From the NCBI GenBank assembly GCA_031411495.1, contig JANOBD010000236.1, positions 1-64,000 on the forward strand: a DNA stretch of 64,000 nucleotides, read 5' to 3'. Position numbers and translations under genes: made by a program. Under the pieces are notes generated by a model. It was not told where the DNA came from and made no database searches. It saw only the letters and a list, made by a program, of their open reading frames with translations. The stretch comes from JANOBD01 sp031411495 (GTDB lineage Bacteria; Planctomycetota; Phycisphaerae; Tepidisphaerales; Tepidisphaeraceae). Shown piece by piece: positions 8,418 to 17,707 of this stretch. Numbering within the stretch: the first letter of the stretch is position 1; each line of letters opens with the position of its first letter.

Positions 8418-9788
8418 ATGACGTCGGCGAATCTTGCCACAAACGGAATTGTGTCTCGTCCCGTTGTTAACCGGAAGATCGGCGAGGTTACCTTGCTCGA
8501 TACCGACACATGGAATCGGATCCTGGCGAAAGTTCGTCAGGTACATCCCACCCTTGTCCGAAGCTGGTTCGATGAAATGGTGCCGCGCCAACTCACCAAT
8601 GGCGTCATCCAGGTCACCGTACCGACGCTGGCCCAGCTGAACTTCTCACAGACGCAGCTCCAGCAGCCGTTCACGCACGCCGCTCAGGAAATCACCGGCC
8701 GACTTGTCGCCGTCAGCTTCCACTGCGAGCACCTGCCGCGCGGCGGCGTGTTCACCGAGAGCGACGCGCCCCTCCCGCTCAATCCCGACTACACCTTCGA
8801 ACAGTTCGTCATGGGTCCCTGCAATCGGCTCGCCCACGCAGCCTCCATCGCCGTCAGCGAGCAGCCCGGACGCGCGTATAATCCGCTCTTCATTCACGGC
8901 GGCGTCGGGTTGGGCAAATCCCACCTGCTGCAGGCCATCAGCCAGAAGATCCTCGAGCGCGACATGGACGCGCGGATCCTCTATCTCTCCTGCGACAACT
9001 TCGTGAACCAGTTCATTAACTCCGTCACCAGCGGCGACATGAACCAGTTCCGCCACCGCTATCGCAACGTTGACGTGCTCATCATCGACGACATCCACTT
9101 CCTCGCCGGTCACGAACGGACTCAGGAAGAGTTCTTTCACACGTTCAATACCCTTCACCAGCACAACAAGCAGATCGTGCTCAGCGCCGATTGCGCGCCC
9201 AGCGAGATCCCTGAGCTGGAAGAGCGGCTCGTCTCGCGCTTCAACTGGGGCCTGGTCGCCAAGGTCGACAAGCCGTGCTATGAGACGCGTGTCGCCATCC
9301 TTCGGAAGAAGTCGCAGATGCGCGGGCTCAACCTTCCTGACGACGTGATCTGCTACGTGGCTGCGCGGATCGACAGCAACACCCGCGAACTCGAAGGCGC
9401 GATCACCAAGCTGCAGGGACAGTCGATGCTCACCGGCGGCGTCATTGATCTGGAAATGGCCAAGCAGGCGCTCGGTGAAGGCGACGCCTCTCAGGAAAAG
9501 CGCATCACCATCCAGCACATCCTGGACGTGGTCACCAAGTACTACAACATCAAACTCAGCGATCTACAGAGCAAGAAGCGCAACCAGTCGATCGCGTTCC
9601 CGCGCCAGATCTGCATGTTCCTGGCGCGTAAGCACACGCGCTACAGCCTGGAAGAAATCGGCGGGTACTTCGGTGGGCGCGATCACACGACCGTGCTGCA
9701 CGGCGTCCGCTCGATCGATCGCTCGATCAAGGTCGATCGTGATGTCGCCTCGCAGGTCGGTCAGATCGATTCAATGCTCTCGGCATAA
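8418..9788 (+). CDS. dnaA: Chromosomal replication initiator protein DnaA
   Basis: 456 residues, normal length. DnaA binds DnaA boxes at the origin and opens the duplex. Domain I spans about 28-95, a short linker follows, and the AAA+ core starts at NPDYTFEQFVMGPCNRLAHAA. Walker A is GGVGLGKSH (161-169) and Walker B is LIIDDIHFL (221-229). Domain IV ends with the DnaA signature, GGRDHTTVLHGV, near residue 420. No dnaN, recF or gyrB follows, so the classical dnaA-dnaN order is broken here. The ATG at 8418 gives a complete domain I. Confidence 0.97.
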   Translation: MTSANLATNGIVSRPVVNRKIGEVTLLDTDTWNRILAKVRQVHPTLVRSWFDEMVPRQLTNGVIQVTVPTLAQLNFSQTQLQQPFTHAAQEITGRLVAVSFHCEHLPRGGVFTESDAPLPLNPDYTFEQFVMGPCNRLAHAASIAVSEQPGRAYNPLFIHGGVGLGKSHLLQAISQKILERDMDARILYLSCDNFVNQFINSVTSGDMNQFRHRYRNVDVLIIDDIHFLAGHERTQEEFFHTFNTLHQHNKQIVLSADCAPSEIPELEERLVSRFNWGLVAKVDKPCYETRVAILRKKSQMRGLNLPDDVICYVAARIDSNTRELEGAITKLQGQSMLTGGVIDLEMAKQALGEGDASQEKRITIQHILDVVTKYYNIKLSDLQSKKRNQSIAFPRQICMFLARKHTRYSLEEIGGYFGGRDHTTVLHGVRSIDRSIKVDRDVASQVGQIDSMLSA

Positions 9789-9882
9789 CAAACGAGGCCA
9801 GCGGTCAGCCACGGCGCGATGCGGAGTACGCGCGACGCGTCGGTCGTCGAATACGCGCTCCGCTTTGCGTCGCGTTGAACCG

Positions 9883-10884
9883 CTAGACTTCGCGCTTGTA
9901 GATCAGGCCATTCACCTGCGGAGTGATGGCGTCGATCACGTCGCGGCTCAGCGGCATCATGTCGAACTCTTCCGTGTTGCCGCGTGCGTCATGCGCGGCC
10001 TTGCCGACCGCCTCGAATGCCGGCTGCATCTCCTGCGGTTCGAGCCCGTCGCGCATGAGCATGCCGATGACGAGCTTGATCGGTTGATTCTCGATGCCGG
10101 CCGAGAAGAGGTGAACTTCTTCGATATCGGCGATGGACTTTGCCGCATCCTGGATCGCGTTGACGAAGCTCTCATCCGGCGGCGCCGTGGGCTTCTGGAT
10201 CTTGATCTGGATCTGCTGTTGTGCTTCGCCGGTAAGCTGACCGCCCGCGTCGACGGTCGGTATCGCACCTTGCGAGAGGATTTGGGCCTCGGCCTTGGTC
10301 ACCAGGCCGCTCGGCGGCTGGCCGGGATTGATGACGATGCCCTCGGCATCGCCCTGGAGGAGCATGCCGCAAACGGCCCGCGCCGGCAGCGGCACGTATC
10401 GTCCCTTGGGAGGTAGCGAAACCTGCAGTCGCGGCACATCGGTGAATGCCGGCAGATACGTCTTGCCGTCCGGCGAGCGGATCGTGGCGAGTTGGAGCTG
10501 TTCTCCACCCTTGAGTTCGAGCGGCCCGGAGCCTTCGCCTTCGTGGTTGAGCGTGACGAGGTACAACGTCGATTGAAGGAGCGCCTGATAGAGATTGGCG
10601 CGCGCCGCGGGCGTGTCGCCGGACACGATCGCGTGGATCGCCATCAGCACGGCGGCGTTCTCTTGCGTCGGATCGATGACCGGCACGCCGATCGGTGGGC
10701 CGTGCGTTGTGGAAACTTGATCTGCTGCAGGCGGCGCAGAAGATGACCCATGGGCAGTTGGCTTCGACCGTTCGCGCCGTGGCGGAACGGCATTGGTCGC
10801 GGGCGGCGAGGGTGGCGCCGGTTCGGATGAATGATTGGCAGGTTCGTCGGCCTTCTTGCCGCGTAGTTTGTCGAATAATCCCAT
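9883..10884 (-). CDS. SseB-like protein (SseB N- and C-terminal domains)
   Basis: 333 residues. It begins MGLFDKLRGKK and has a Pro/Ala-rich linker (residues 15-65). The region from about 75 resembles the SseB N-terminal domain (LYLVTLNHEG..., FTDVPRLQVSLPP). The C-terminal half (AAKSIADIEEVHLFSAGIENQPIKLVIGML) resembles the SseB C-terminal domain. SseB was named as an enhancer of serine sensitivity in E. coli; the biochemical role is unclear. Part of it is exposed as a divergent gene next to phytoene synthase, with 67 bp between the starts. The ATG at 10884 is preferred to an upstream in-frame start at 10962, which would overlap the divergent gene. Confidence 0.7.
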   Translation of the reverse strand: MGLFDKLRGKKADEPANHSSEPAPPSPPATNAVPPRRERSKPTAHGSSSAPPAADQVSTTHGPPIGVPVIDPTQENAAVLMAIHAIVSGDTPAARANLYQALLQSTLYLVTLNHEGEGSGPLELKGGEQLQLATIRSPDGKTYLPAFTDVPRLQVSLPPKGRYVPLPARAVCGMLLQGDAEGIVINPGQPPSGLVTKAEAQILSQGAIPTVDAGGQLTGEAQQQIQIKIQKPTAPPDESFVNAIQDAAKSIADIEEVHLFSAGIENQPIKLVIGMLMRDGLEPQEMQPAFEAVGKAAHDARGNTEEFDMMPLSRDVIDAITPQVNGLIYKREV

Positions 10885-10951
10885 AGATAACGAGTATCGG
10901 CGATTCGCCCGTTCTGGCAACCCGGGAACCGCCATGATTCGGTGACTGTAA

Positions 10952-11857
10952 ATGTCCGTCAACGCGACGATTCCTCCAGATCTGGACCCTGCGTACCGCG
11001 CCGCCGCTGAGATTTGCCGGTCGCACGCGCGGAGTTTTCATTTCGCCTCCCGCTTTCTGCCCGGGCCGAAGCGCGATCATGCGTTTGCGGTCTACGCCTT
11101 CTGTCGGCAGCTCGACGACGCGGCGGACATTGCCGGCTCGCCGGAAGCGATCGACCGCTTCACGCGACTGCTCGAGGACATCTACGGCCGCAACATGTGC
11201 GGGTTCGATGATCCGGTCGCGCGGGCGTTTGCGAACACGGTGAAGCAGTGCAAGATTCCGCGGGAGCACTTCGACGCCCTGGCCGCGGGTTGCCGGATGG
11301 ACTTCACCGTCGTTCGCTACGACACATGGAAGCAACTCGAGCGATACTGCTACTGCGTCGCCGGGGTGGTCGGGCTGATCATGTGCAAGGTATTTGACGT
11401 GACTTCGCCGGCGGCGCAGGCGCACGCGGTCGCCATGGGGAACGCGATGCAGCTCACCAACATCCTGCGGGATGTGCGGGAAGATATGGATCGAGGACGG
11501 GTCTATCTGCCCGCCGAAGACCTGCAGCGATTCAAGATCGGCCCGCGACAGCTCGCGCAGCGCCGCTGGACGCCGGCGTTTGCCCAGTTGATGGAGTTCG
11601 AAGTCGCCCGGGCACGAGCGCTCTATCGCGAAGGCGCACAAGGGATCGGCTATATCGCCAACGACGGCTCGCGGCTCACGGCGAGCGTGATGGCCGTCGT
11701 GTATGGCGGAATTCTTCGCGCGATCGAGGGTCTTGAGTACGACGTGTTCCGTCGCCGCGCTTCGCTCTCCACGTTCGCCAAGCTTCGGCGCCTGCCTGCC
11801 GCGATGCGGCTTTGCCGCTGCGAACTCGGCGACGACGTGCCGGACGTGTTCCAATAA
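10952..11857 (+). CDS. Phytoene/squalene synthase family protein
   Basis: 301 residues, typical length. These enzymes join two prenyl diphosphates head to head. The first Asp-rich motif is in FCRQLDDAADIAG (DDAAD at 55-59) and the second in MQLTNILRDVREDMDRGRVY (DVRED at 174-178), followed by LPAED. The early HARSFHFASRFLP segment is also typical. The next gene, 21 bp downstream, is a CrtC-like carotenoid hydratase, which favours phytoene or diapophytoene over squalene as product (inference from context). Confidence 0.9.
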   Translation: MSVNATIPPDLDPAYRAAAEICRSHARSFHFASRFLPGPKRDHAFAVYAFCRQLDDAADIAGSPEAIDRFTRLLEDIYGRNMCGFDDPVARAFANTVKQCKIPREHFDALAAGCRMDFTVVRYDTWKQLERYCYCVAGVVGLIMCKVFDVTSPAAQAHAVAMGNAMQLTNILRDVREDMDRGRVYLPAEDLQRFKIGPRQLAQRRWTPAFAQLMEFEVARARALYREGAQGIGYIANDGSRLTASVMAVVYGGILRAIEGLEYDVFRRRASLSTFAKLRRLPAAMRLCRCELGDDVPDVFQ

Positions 11858-11878
11858 AGTAGAGTCGAACCCACTCAC

Positions 11879-12970
11879 ATGCCAACGCTGCCCTTGTTCG
11901 ATCCCACTGCCCATCCGGATGGATGGCACAACGTCCTCTCGCCCGGCGGATACGAGTGGTGGTACTTCGATGCAGAGGATCTCGCCACCGACACGCAGAT
12001 CGTCGCCATCTTGATGCACGGGTTCATCTTTCACCCCGGGTATCTCCGCGCCTATCGACGATTCATGCGCCGGCCGACCCGACATTCGCCGCCGACCGCG
12101 GGCGACTTCCCGTGTGTTTACGCGTGCGTCTACCGGGATGGGAAAATCTGGAAGCAGTTCTTCACCCAGTATCGGCGAGAAGACTCTTCTGCGGCGGAAG
12201 ATCGTGCTGATGTGACGATCGGGCCGAATCGGCTGTGGGTGGATGAGTTCGGCTCCTACCAGCTCGAGATGGAAGGTTCGCCGTGGCATCTCACCGCGCG
12301 CGGGCCAATCACTGAGGCCGATCAGCGGATGCGCGTGCGGCTGAGCTTTTCGCCGAGCCATCGACATGAACCGGTCGAGCGGCGATTCCTGTCGCGCGAG
12401 ATGACCGGCGCGGACCATCACTGGACGATCGCATCGGCAAGCTGCGCGGTGAGTGCGCAGATCGCAATCCACCGCGAACATTCGGGTCCGGACTCCTTCA
12501 CCCTCGCCGGCCCGGGTTATCACGACCACAACTTCGGCACCGCGCCGATCGGCGCCGGCCTTCATCGCTGGATCTGGGGCCGCGCGATGTTCGGCGAGCG
12601 CGTGCTCACCTTTCATCATGCCGAGCCGAAGTCGAGTGCACGTGCGGCGGAAACGCATCTGGTCGAGGTCGCCGGCAATCGCGCCCGCGACATCGCGGTG
12701 GAGCGCGTCGAGTCCGACTGGTCGCTCGCTTCTAGGCCGGCGATGATGCTGCGCTATCCGAGGGTCCTGAACTTCGGCGATGAACTTCGGCTCACGAATC
12801 CTCGCGTGATCGACCCGTCGCCATTCTATCTGCGCCTGCAGTTTGACGCCCTGTCGCGTGGCGAATCGTCGCGGGCGTTCTGCGAGATTGCGTATCCGCA
12901 TCGACTGCGCTGGCCGATTCTCGGTAGGATGATCGAGATGAGCTTCGACAAGCGGCCGACCCGGCGTTGA
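11879..12970 (+). CDS. CrtC-like carotenoid 1,2-hydratase (hydroxyneurosporene synthase family)
   Basis: 363 residues. CrtC-type hydratases add water to the 1,2 double bond of acyclic carotenoids; the fold is lipocalin-like. Seen here: HPDGWHNVLSPGGYEWWYFDAED at the N-terminus (the paired Trp-Trp-Tyr-Phe-Asp motif of the family) and the signature GPGYHDHNFGTAPIG with a nearby WIWGRA. The gene probably forms an operon with the phytoene synthase 21 bp upstream. No desaturase (crtI) is in the window, so the pathway is incomplete here. Distant members of this fold act on other isoprenoids, so the substrate is inferred. Confidence 0.8.
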   Translation: MPTLPLFDPTAHPDGWHNVLSPGGYEWWYFDAEDLATDTQIVAILMHGFIFHPGYLRAYRRFMRRPTRHSPPTAGDFPCVYACVYRDGKIWKQFFTQYRREDSSAAEDRADVTIGPNRLWVDEFGSYQLEMEGSPWHLTARGPITEADQRMRVRLSFSPSHRHEPVERRFLSREMTGADHHWTIASASCAVSAQIAIHREHSGPDSFTLAGPGYHDHNFGTAPIGAGLHRWIWGRAMFGERVLTFHHAEPKSSARAAETHLVEVAGNRARDIAVERVESDWSLASRPAMMLRYPRVLNFGDELRLTNPRVIDPSPFYLRLQFDALSRGESSRAFCEIAYPHRLRWPILGRMIEMSFDKRPTRR

Positions 12971-13024
12971 ATGTGCCCGCCTTGTGGCAGGCCGTTTGTC
13001 GGAGCGTCCTTTTCCGGAGAGACC

Positions 13025-13543
13025 ATGCGAAACCGAAAAGCTCTGCCGTTGCTGGGTCTTGTCGCGTTGACGATGCTGGCCGGATCGCTCGGCTGCTACG
13101 AGACGCTCTTCCGCCTGTCGCCGGTCGCGGATGCCAAGGTCGATCGCGCGCTCTGCGGCGACTGGGAGCTGAAGTCGCAAGAGGGCAAGGCGGTTTTCCT
13201 TTACGTGCGGAATGTCGACGACCATTTCTACAGCGTCTGCTGGAAGGGTCAGGACGAGGAGAAGCCGCTCGTTTTCACTGCCGATTCGACGATGGTGGCC
13301 GGCGTGCGTTTTGTCCATGCCCGCGCGTTGCCGGATGATGGATCGCTCGAAGACAGCCACATCATTATGCGCGTCGACATCGAGCAGGACCACATCACCC
13401 TCCGCAACATCGACAAGGCATTCATGGAGTCCAGAGGCGTCACATCAGACGACACGCTTCGGCAGGTGGTTGAAGCCAACCTTGGGAACAACGAACTGTA
13501 TGATGGCGAGGTCTACACCGGCGATCGCATGAAGGAGCATTGA
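13025..13543 (+). CDS. Hypothetical lipoprotein
   Basis: 172 residues. The N-terminus MRNRKALPLLGLVALTMLAG is a short basic stretch plus a hydrophobic helix, ending in a lipobox-like SLGC, so Cys24 is the probable lipidated residue and the protein is probably membrane-anchored. The mature part contains CGDWELKSQEGKAVFLYVR and alternating beta-like segments; no family was recognised. An ATG at 13025 is preceded by TCCGGAGAGACC, a good Shine-Dalgarno site. It converges with the next gene, with only 4 bp between the stop codons. Confidence 0.75.
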   Translation: MRNRKALPLLGLVALTMLAGSLGCYETLFRLSPVADAKVDRALCGDWELKSQEGKAVFLYVRNVDDHFYSVCWKGQDEEKPLVFTADSTMVAGVRFVHARALPDDGSLEDSHIIMRVDIEQDHITLRNIDKAFMESRGVTSDDTLRQVVEANLGNNELYDGEVYTGDRMKEH

Positions 13544-13547
13544 TCCC

Positions 13548-15599
13548 TCACCGGAGCACATCGTTGCGCGCCTTGCGCCGGATTGATCGCGCGCCCGGCG
13601 AAGCCGAAATGAACGCGACCGTCTGCTCGTAGTTCTGCGCCAGCGTCAGCAGGTCATCGAAGTCGACGGTGCCGCTGTTGTCGAGGTCGCCTTGTGCGTA
13701 GGTCATGCCCGTCGATTCGTAGTTCTGCGCCACGATCAGCAGGTCATCGAAGTTCACCGTACGGTCGCGATTGACATCGCCGGCCAGCACAAAGAAATCG
13801 AACGAGTACGCGATGTTCGCGTTGCCGGCGGGGTCCTGCACCGTGCCGGCTGGGAGGCCGACCCGATAGTTCCCGTTGGGAAGCGGCGCCGTCGGCGTGA
13901 TGGTGGCGGTTCGCGTGGCGGAGTTGTAGGTGAGCGTGTACGCGTACCCCTGCGGCTGCGGCGAGGTGTCTACCAGATCGAAGTCGCCAGTCACAGGCGC
14001 GGTCTGCAACGCTTCGCTGAACACGATGACGATCGGGCTGGGCACGGTCTCGTAGTCGTACGTGGCCGCGGTCACAAACGGCGGGGTGACGTCGATCGCG
14101 CGCGATCCGAAATCGTTGGTAGTGGCAACCTGCCCGGCGGCGAGCTGAATCGTCCGTACGCTCGCGCCCGTCGCCGCGAAGCCGGCGGGCACGATCTGGC
14201 GGACGAAATGCGTGCCCTGTGCCAGGTTCGTAAACGTGTAGGCGCCGCCTGCACTGGTGGTCTGCTGGGCTTCGCCGGTGTCTAGCGCGCCGTTGTTGTT
14301 CGCATCGAGATAGACCGTCCGCCCGCCGATGCCGTTCTCGCCAGCGTCGCGGGTGCCGTTCTGGTTCACATCGTCGAAGAGCGTGCCTGCGATCGATCCC
14401 CTGGTGTTCGAGAGGATTTTGAACATCCCGTAAAACGTGGCGATGTCGGAGTTGGAGACATCCGCGTCGACGTTTCCGCTGCTGATGCCGGCCACCGTGC
14501 GGTTGGAGGTGTACTGCCACATCGACCAGGCGCCGCTCGGCCAGGGTGAGGTCGAGGGCGTTCCGCTGGTGAGCGGGATCGCGGGGTTCGCGGGGTTGCC
14601 GCTCGGGTAGGTCGCCATCCAGAGCGGATAGCGGATGGCCGAACCGTCCAGGAAACTCGTCGCGTAGGACGGATAGGTGTAGACGATCGGCACGAGCCCG
14701 CTCAGGCCGTAGAACGCATCGCAGAAATCGTTGAGCCATTGAGACAGCACCGCGCGGCCGAGCGCGACCGTGTTGGATGCGCCGTCTTCGAAGTCGAGCA
14801 TCGGTACCAGGTTCCCCACGGTGAGTCGGCTGGAGATGATGCCGTAGAAATGCTGCGCTTCGGTGATCGCCGAGTTATTTCCCGGCCGGGCGAAGTGGTA
14901 CGCGCCAAAAGGGATGCCCGCGTTGGCTGCGCCGCTGGCGAAACTGGAGAAAGATGGATCGTCATACGTGAAGCCTTCGGTGGCTTTGGCGTAGACGAAT
15001 GCGGTGTCGTCGGTGGTTGTTCCGCTGGTGCCGTTGGTTTTGACCGTCGCCCAGGAACTGACGGTTTGATAGTGGGAAATGTCGATCCCGACCGCCCGGT
15101 TGTAGCCGCTGGAATTGAGCGTGAAGTAGAGCGGCGGCGCATACGCGCCGGGGGTGTTGGTGTTGTCGAACGCGCGCACCTGCCATCGAAAGGTTCCCGA
15201 GCCAAGCGCGACCGGCGGGGTGAAGCTCGTTCCGACGATGGGCGACGGGAAAGGTTGTGACGCCTCGGAGTTGTAGACGGTGGTGTAGGTGCTACCGACG
15301 AGCTTGCTGACCAAGACCCCATAACCGCTCGCGCCGCTGACCGGCTGCCAGCGAACGTTCGGGACGGGGGTGTTGTAGGTCGGAATGCCGGTGGAGGTGG
15401 GGACGCCGGGGTAAATCTCGGTCGGCGCGATCACGGCCAGGAGCTGGCGGGATTCGAGGGTTTCGACCGTTGATCGGGAGCGGCTGCAAGAGTGCGGAGC
15501 CGCTCTGCAGAGTCTTGCATTCTCTTGCATTTCGTTGCATGGCGCGGTTTTTCGGCGTGTAAACGCGGTGGGCGTGGGGTTGGCGGGGAGTGTGCTCAT
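13548..15599 (-). CDS. Secreted GH25 lysozyme-like protein with SdrD-B-like, Ig-like and dockerin repeats
   Basis: 683 residues, multidomain. The order is: LEPR-xLL-type motif LESRQLLA (48-55); a fibronectin-like region (about 58-162); a GH25 muramidase domain starting GIDISHYQ (171) with FVYAKATEG and the catalytic-type MLDFED (268-272); an SdrD-B-like module with GTLFDDVNQNGTRDAGENG and YLDANNNGALDTGE; a Big-type Ig domain after DVTPPFVTAATYD; and two dockerin-like calcium loops, DVNRDRTVNFDDLL and DLDNSGTVDFDDLL, each followed by AQNYE. The likely role is cleavage of glycan linked to the cell wall or a prey surface outside the cell. No classical signal peptide is seen; the LEPR-xLL segment may take its place. 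The ATG at 15599 is the longest option; a start at residue 24 is also possible. Confidence 0.85.
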   Translation of the reverse strand: MSTLPANPTPTAFTRRKTAPCNEMQENARLCRAAPHSCSRSRSTVETLESRQLLAVIAPTEIYPGVPTSTGIPTYNTPVPNVRWQPVSGASGYGVLVSKLVGSTYTTVYNSEASQPFPSPIVGTSFTPPVALGSGTFRWQVRAFDNTNTPGAYAPPLYFTLNSSGYNRAVGIDISHYQTVSSWATVKTNGTSGTTTDDTAFVYAKATEGFTYDDPSFSSFASGAANAGIPFGAYHFARPGNNSAITEAQHFYGIISSRLTVGNLVPMLDFEDGASNTVALGRAVLSQWLNDFCDAFYGLSGLVPIVYTYPSYATSFLDGSAIRYPLWMATYPSGNPANPAIPLTSGTPSTSPWPSGAWSMWQYTSNRTVAGISSGNVDADVSNSDIATFYGMFKILSNTRGSIAGTLFDDVNQNGTRDAGENGIGGRTVYLDANNNGALDTGEAQQTTSAGGAYTFTNLAQGTHFVRQIVPAGFAATGASVRTIQLAAGQVATTNDFGSRAIDVTPPFVTAATYDYETVPSPIVIVFSEALQTAPVTGDFDLVDTSPQPQGYAYTLTYNSATRTATITPTAPLPNGNYRVGLPAGTVQDPAGNANIAYSFDFFVLAGDVNRDRTVNFDDLLIVAQNYESTGMTYAQGDLDNSGTVDFDDLLTLAQNYEQTVAFISASPGARSIRRKARNDVLR

Positions 15600-15828
15600 G
15601 GCGCGCGTCCTGGTGCGGAGTCGTCTGGGTGGTTATGCAAAGAAGCCCGGTCTTTGTGTAAGATTATAGAACATGTCCCGCGAAATGCTCCCTTTTTCCA
15701 AAAGTCCACGGTGGGCTACGTCCTATACGCTTTAACGGGTCGTTTGTTCGGATTCTGTACGGTTTTCTGCTTGCTAGACTCGCCGGGTTCGAGTAACCCT
15801 TTTGTTAGGTACGAGCAAGGTGGTGCAG

Positions 15829-16737
15829 ATGGAACCCATGGGAACGAAAATTCGCCGGCAACGACGTCGTCTGGGCTTCACCCTCGACGACCTCGCCGCC
15901 CGCAGCGGCATCAGCAAGCCGTACCTCTCCCTCATCGAAACCGACAAAGTTCCCAATCCGCCCAGCGACGAAAAACTCTCCCGCCTCGAACAGGTCCTCG
16001 GCTTCAAGACCGGCGAACTGCTCACCCAGGCACACCTCCACCGCACGCCCAGCGACGTCCGCGCCATGCTCACCCAACTCCTCGCGGCCGGCGGAAACCA
16101 TGGCGCCGACAGTGCCGCCACCGCACTGCTCGACCGGTCCACCGCGCTGCTCGAAACGCCGCAACTCGGCACGGTAAACGGATCGGCCAGTGGCGAATCT
16201 ACGAAGAATGCAGAACCGAAAAAGAACGGCAAGCTCAAGCTCGGCGTCGCGCTCGATGACCTCTACCTCTCGGGCGCGCTCCGCGAGTTCGTCGATAAGT
16301 CGGCCGGCAACGTCGAGACGATCCCCACCAACGTCGTCCCCGTCATCAACCGCGTGAGCGCCGGCTACCCGAAGGATTTCACCGACCTGAGCTATCCGAA
16401 AGGCGCTGCCGACACCTACCTCTCCTGCCCGGACGTTTCCGACCCGGACGCCTTCGCCGCGCGCGTTCACGGCGACTCGATGACGCCCAAGTATCGGCAG
16501 GGCGACATCGTCATCTTCTCGCCGCGCGCGCCCGTGAAGAACGGCGATGACGCGTTCGTCAGATTCAACGACGGCCAGACGACGTTCAAGCGCGTCTTCT
16601 TCGAAGAAGATGAAAGCGGCGCGAACGTGATCCGCCTGCAGCCGCGCAACGAGAAGTACCGCCCCAAGACCACCCTGGCCGAGGAAATCACCGGCGTGTG
16701 GAAAGCGGTGTTCAAGTATCAGTCGGTGGAGGAGTGA
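15829..16737 (+). CDS. XRE-family repressor with S24 (LexA/CI-like) peptidase domain
   Basis: 302 residues from the ATG at 15829. The N-terminal helix-turn-helix is TKIRRQRRRLGFTLDDLAAR followed by SGISKPYLSLIETDK. A linker of about 100 residues follows, and the C-terminal S24 domain has RVHGDSMTPKYRQGDIVIFSP (catalytic-type Ser in GDSM) and GQTTFKRVFFE (Lys general base). Phage CI and LexA-like repressors of this type self-cleave during DNA damage. No phage genes are adjacent, so the target is unknown. AAGGTGG about 7 bp upstream supports this start; the ATG at 15838 is an alternative. Confidence 0.85.
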   Translation: MEPMGTKIRRQRRRLGFTLDDLAARSGISKPYLSLIETDKVPNPPSDEKLSRLEQVLGFKTGELLTQAHLHRTPSDVRAMLTQLLAAGGNHGADSAATALLDRSTALLETPQLGTVNGSASGESTKNAEPKKNGKLKLGVALDDLYLSGALREFVDKSAGNVETIPTNVVPVINRVSAGYPKDFTDLSYPKGAADTYLSCPDVSDPDAFAARVHGDSMTPKYRQGDIVIFSPRAPVKNGDDAFVRFNDGQTTFKRVFFEEDESGANVIRLQPRNEKYRPKTTLAEEITGVWKAVFKYQSVEE

Positions 16738-16743
16738 CGGGTC

Positions 16744-16839
16744 AATGCGAAATGCGAAATGCGAAATGCGAAATGCGAAATGCGAAATGCGAAATGCGAA
16801 ATGCGAAATGCGAAATGCGAAATGCGAAATGCGAAATGC
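16744..16839. repeat. 7-bp tandem repeat (AATGCGA), about 13.7 copies
   Basis: The unit AATGCGA is repeated 13 times without error plus a partial copy. It begins 6 bp after the stop of the XRE/S24 gene. The unit length is not a multiple of three, so all frames translate into a short peptide repeat; no gene is implied. Confidence 0.97.
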
Positions 16840-17053
16840 ATATGAAACATCGAAGGGTGCCCCGGGGCAGGTACCCCTGACCCGCGCCCTGAAAACTCAG
16901 TGAAAACGGGTCACCAAGTACGTTCGGTTGCCGCGAAAAGTGAGAGACGCAGCAAAGTCCGAAGCGCGATGACGCTTGATCCGAATTGCGATGAAGCTCG
17001 CAGCGATGTCCGGTCCGAGTTTGCAATCGAAAACGCACCAATAGAGGTCAAAC

Positions 17054-17653
17054 ATGGTCATTCTTCTCGAGCCCGCGCAGAACGTCGCGATGATGCAGGC
17101 AGACCCGTATTCCTCGCCGGACACGATCTGGTACCACGCGGTCTGGGGCACGCCCGGAACCAAAACCGCTGCGAGCCCGCGCGTCACTCGTCCGAAGCGC
17201 ATCCGCGTTCCGGTCGGCGGCGGGTTCTGCGACCCATCGCTGCGCGACCAGCCGCTCCGGCACGATCCGCGTGTCGTCATCCCGTCTCGACTCCGGCCCG
17301 CGCTCGCGTGTGCCATCTGCAACCTGTGCGCGCGTCGCCGGCTCGCGATTCGCTGCCTGAGCATCGGCAGCAACCACGTCCACACGCTGATGAAGCTCGA
17401 TCCCGATGAGAGAAACGCGCGGGCAACGATTGAAGACTGCAAGCGCGTTTCGGCCCTGCTCGCGTACCCGATTCGGCCGGAAGGATTGTGGAACGAGGGG
17501 TGTGAACTGCTGCCGGTCCGATCCGAGCTTCAATTCGACCGCATCTCGCGACAGATCTGCGGCGACCACAAGCGAGGCAACCACGTGTGGAAACATCCGA
17601 GAATGATGCGCGATGAGGAAGATGCGAAAATCGATAACCATGAAACGGAGTGA
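17054..17653 (+). CDS. Y1 (HUH) transposase-like protein, REP-associated type, possibly inactive
   Basis: 199 residues. TIWYHAVWGTPG near residue 24 resembles the first strand of Y1 (IS200-like) transposases, and SIGSNHVHTLMKL near residue 104 carries the metal-binding H-x-H motif of the HUH fold. The later LWNEGCELLPVRSEL and a C-terminal GNHVWKHPR follow the pattern of REP-associated tyrosine transposases. Where those usually have a catalytic Tyr three residues after a Lys, this protein has DCKRVSALLAY with Ser there, so the nucleophile may be lost or shifted. AGAGG upstream supports the ATG at 17054. A REP-like hairpin lies 55 bp downstream and a tandem repeat upstream. The family assignment comes from motifs only. 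Confidence 0.5.
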   Translation: MVILLEPAQNVAMMQADPYSSPDTIWYHAVWGTPGTKTAASPRVTRPKRIRVPVGGGFCDPSLRDQPLRHDPRVVIPSRLRPALACAICNLCARRRLAIRCLSIGSNHVHTLMKLDPDERNARATIEDCKRVSALLAYPIRPEGLWNEGCELLPVRSELQFDRISRQICGDHKRGNHVWKHPRMMRDEEDAKIDNHETE

Positions 17654-17707
17654 AACGCCCTGGCTCAGGGCACAAAAATCGTCGCGGCGAATCCACTTTT
17701 TGTGGCT

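Noticed and set aside
10172..13393. Very long open frame on the minus strand (over 1000 codons) opposite the SseB, phytoene synthase and CrtC-like genes
   Set aside because: It lies antisense to several genes with clear conserved motifs and has no domain of its own. Long antisense frames are expected at this GC content.
16744..16839. Possible CRISPR array
   Set aside because: The repeat is 7 bp, perfectly tandem, with no spacers.
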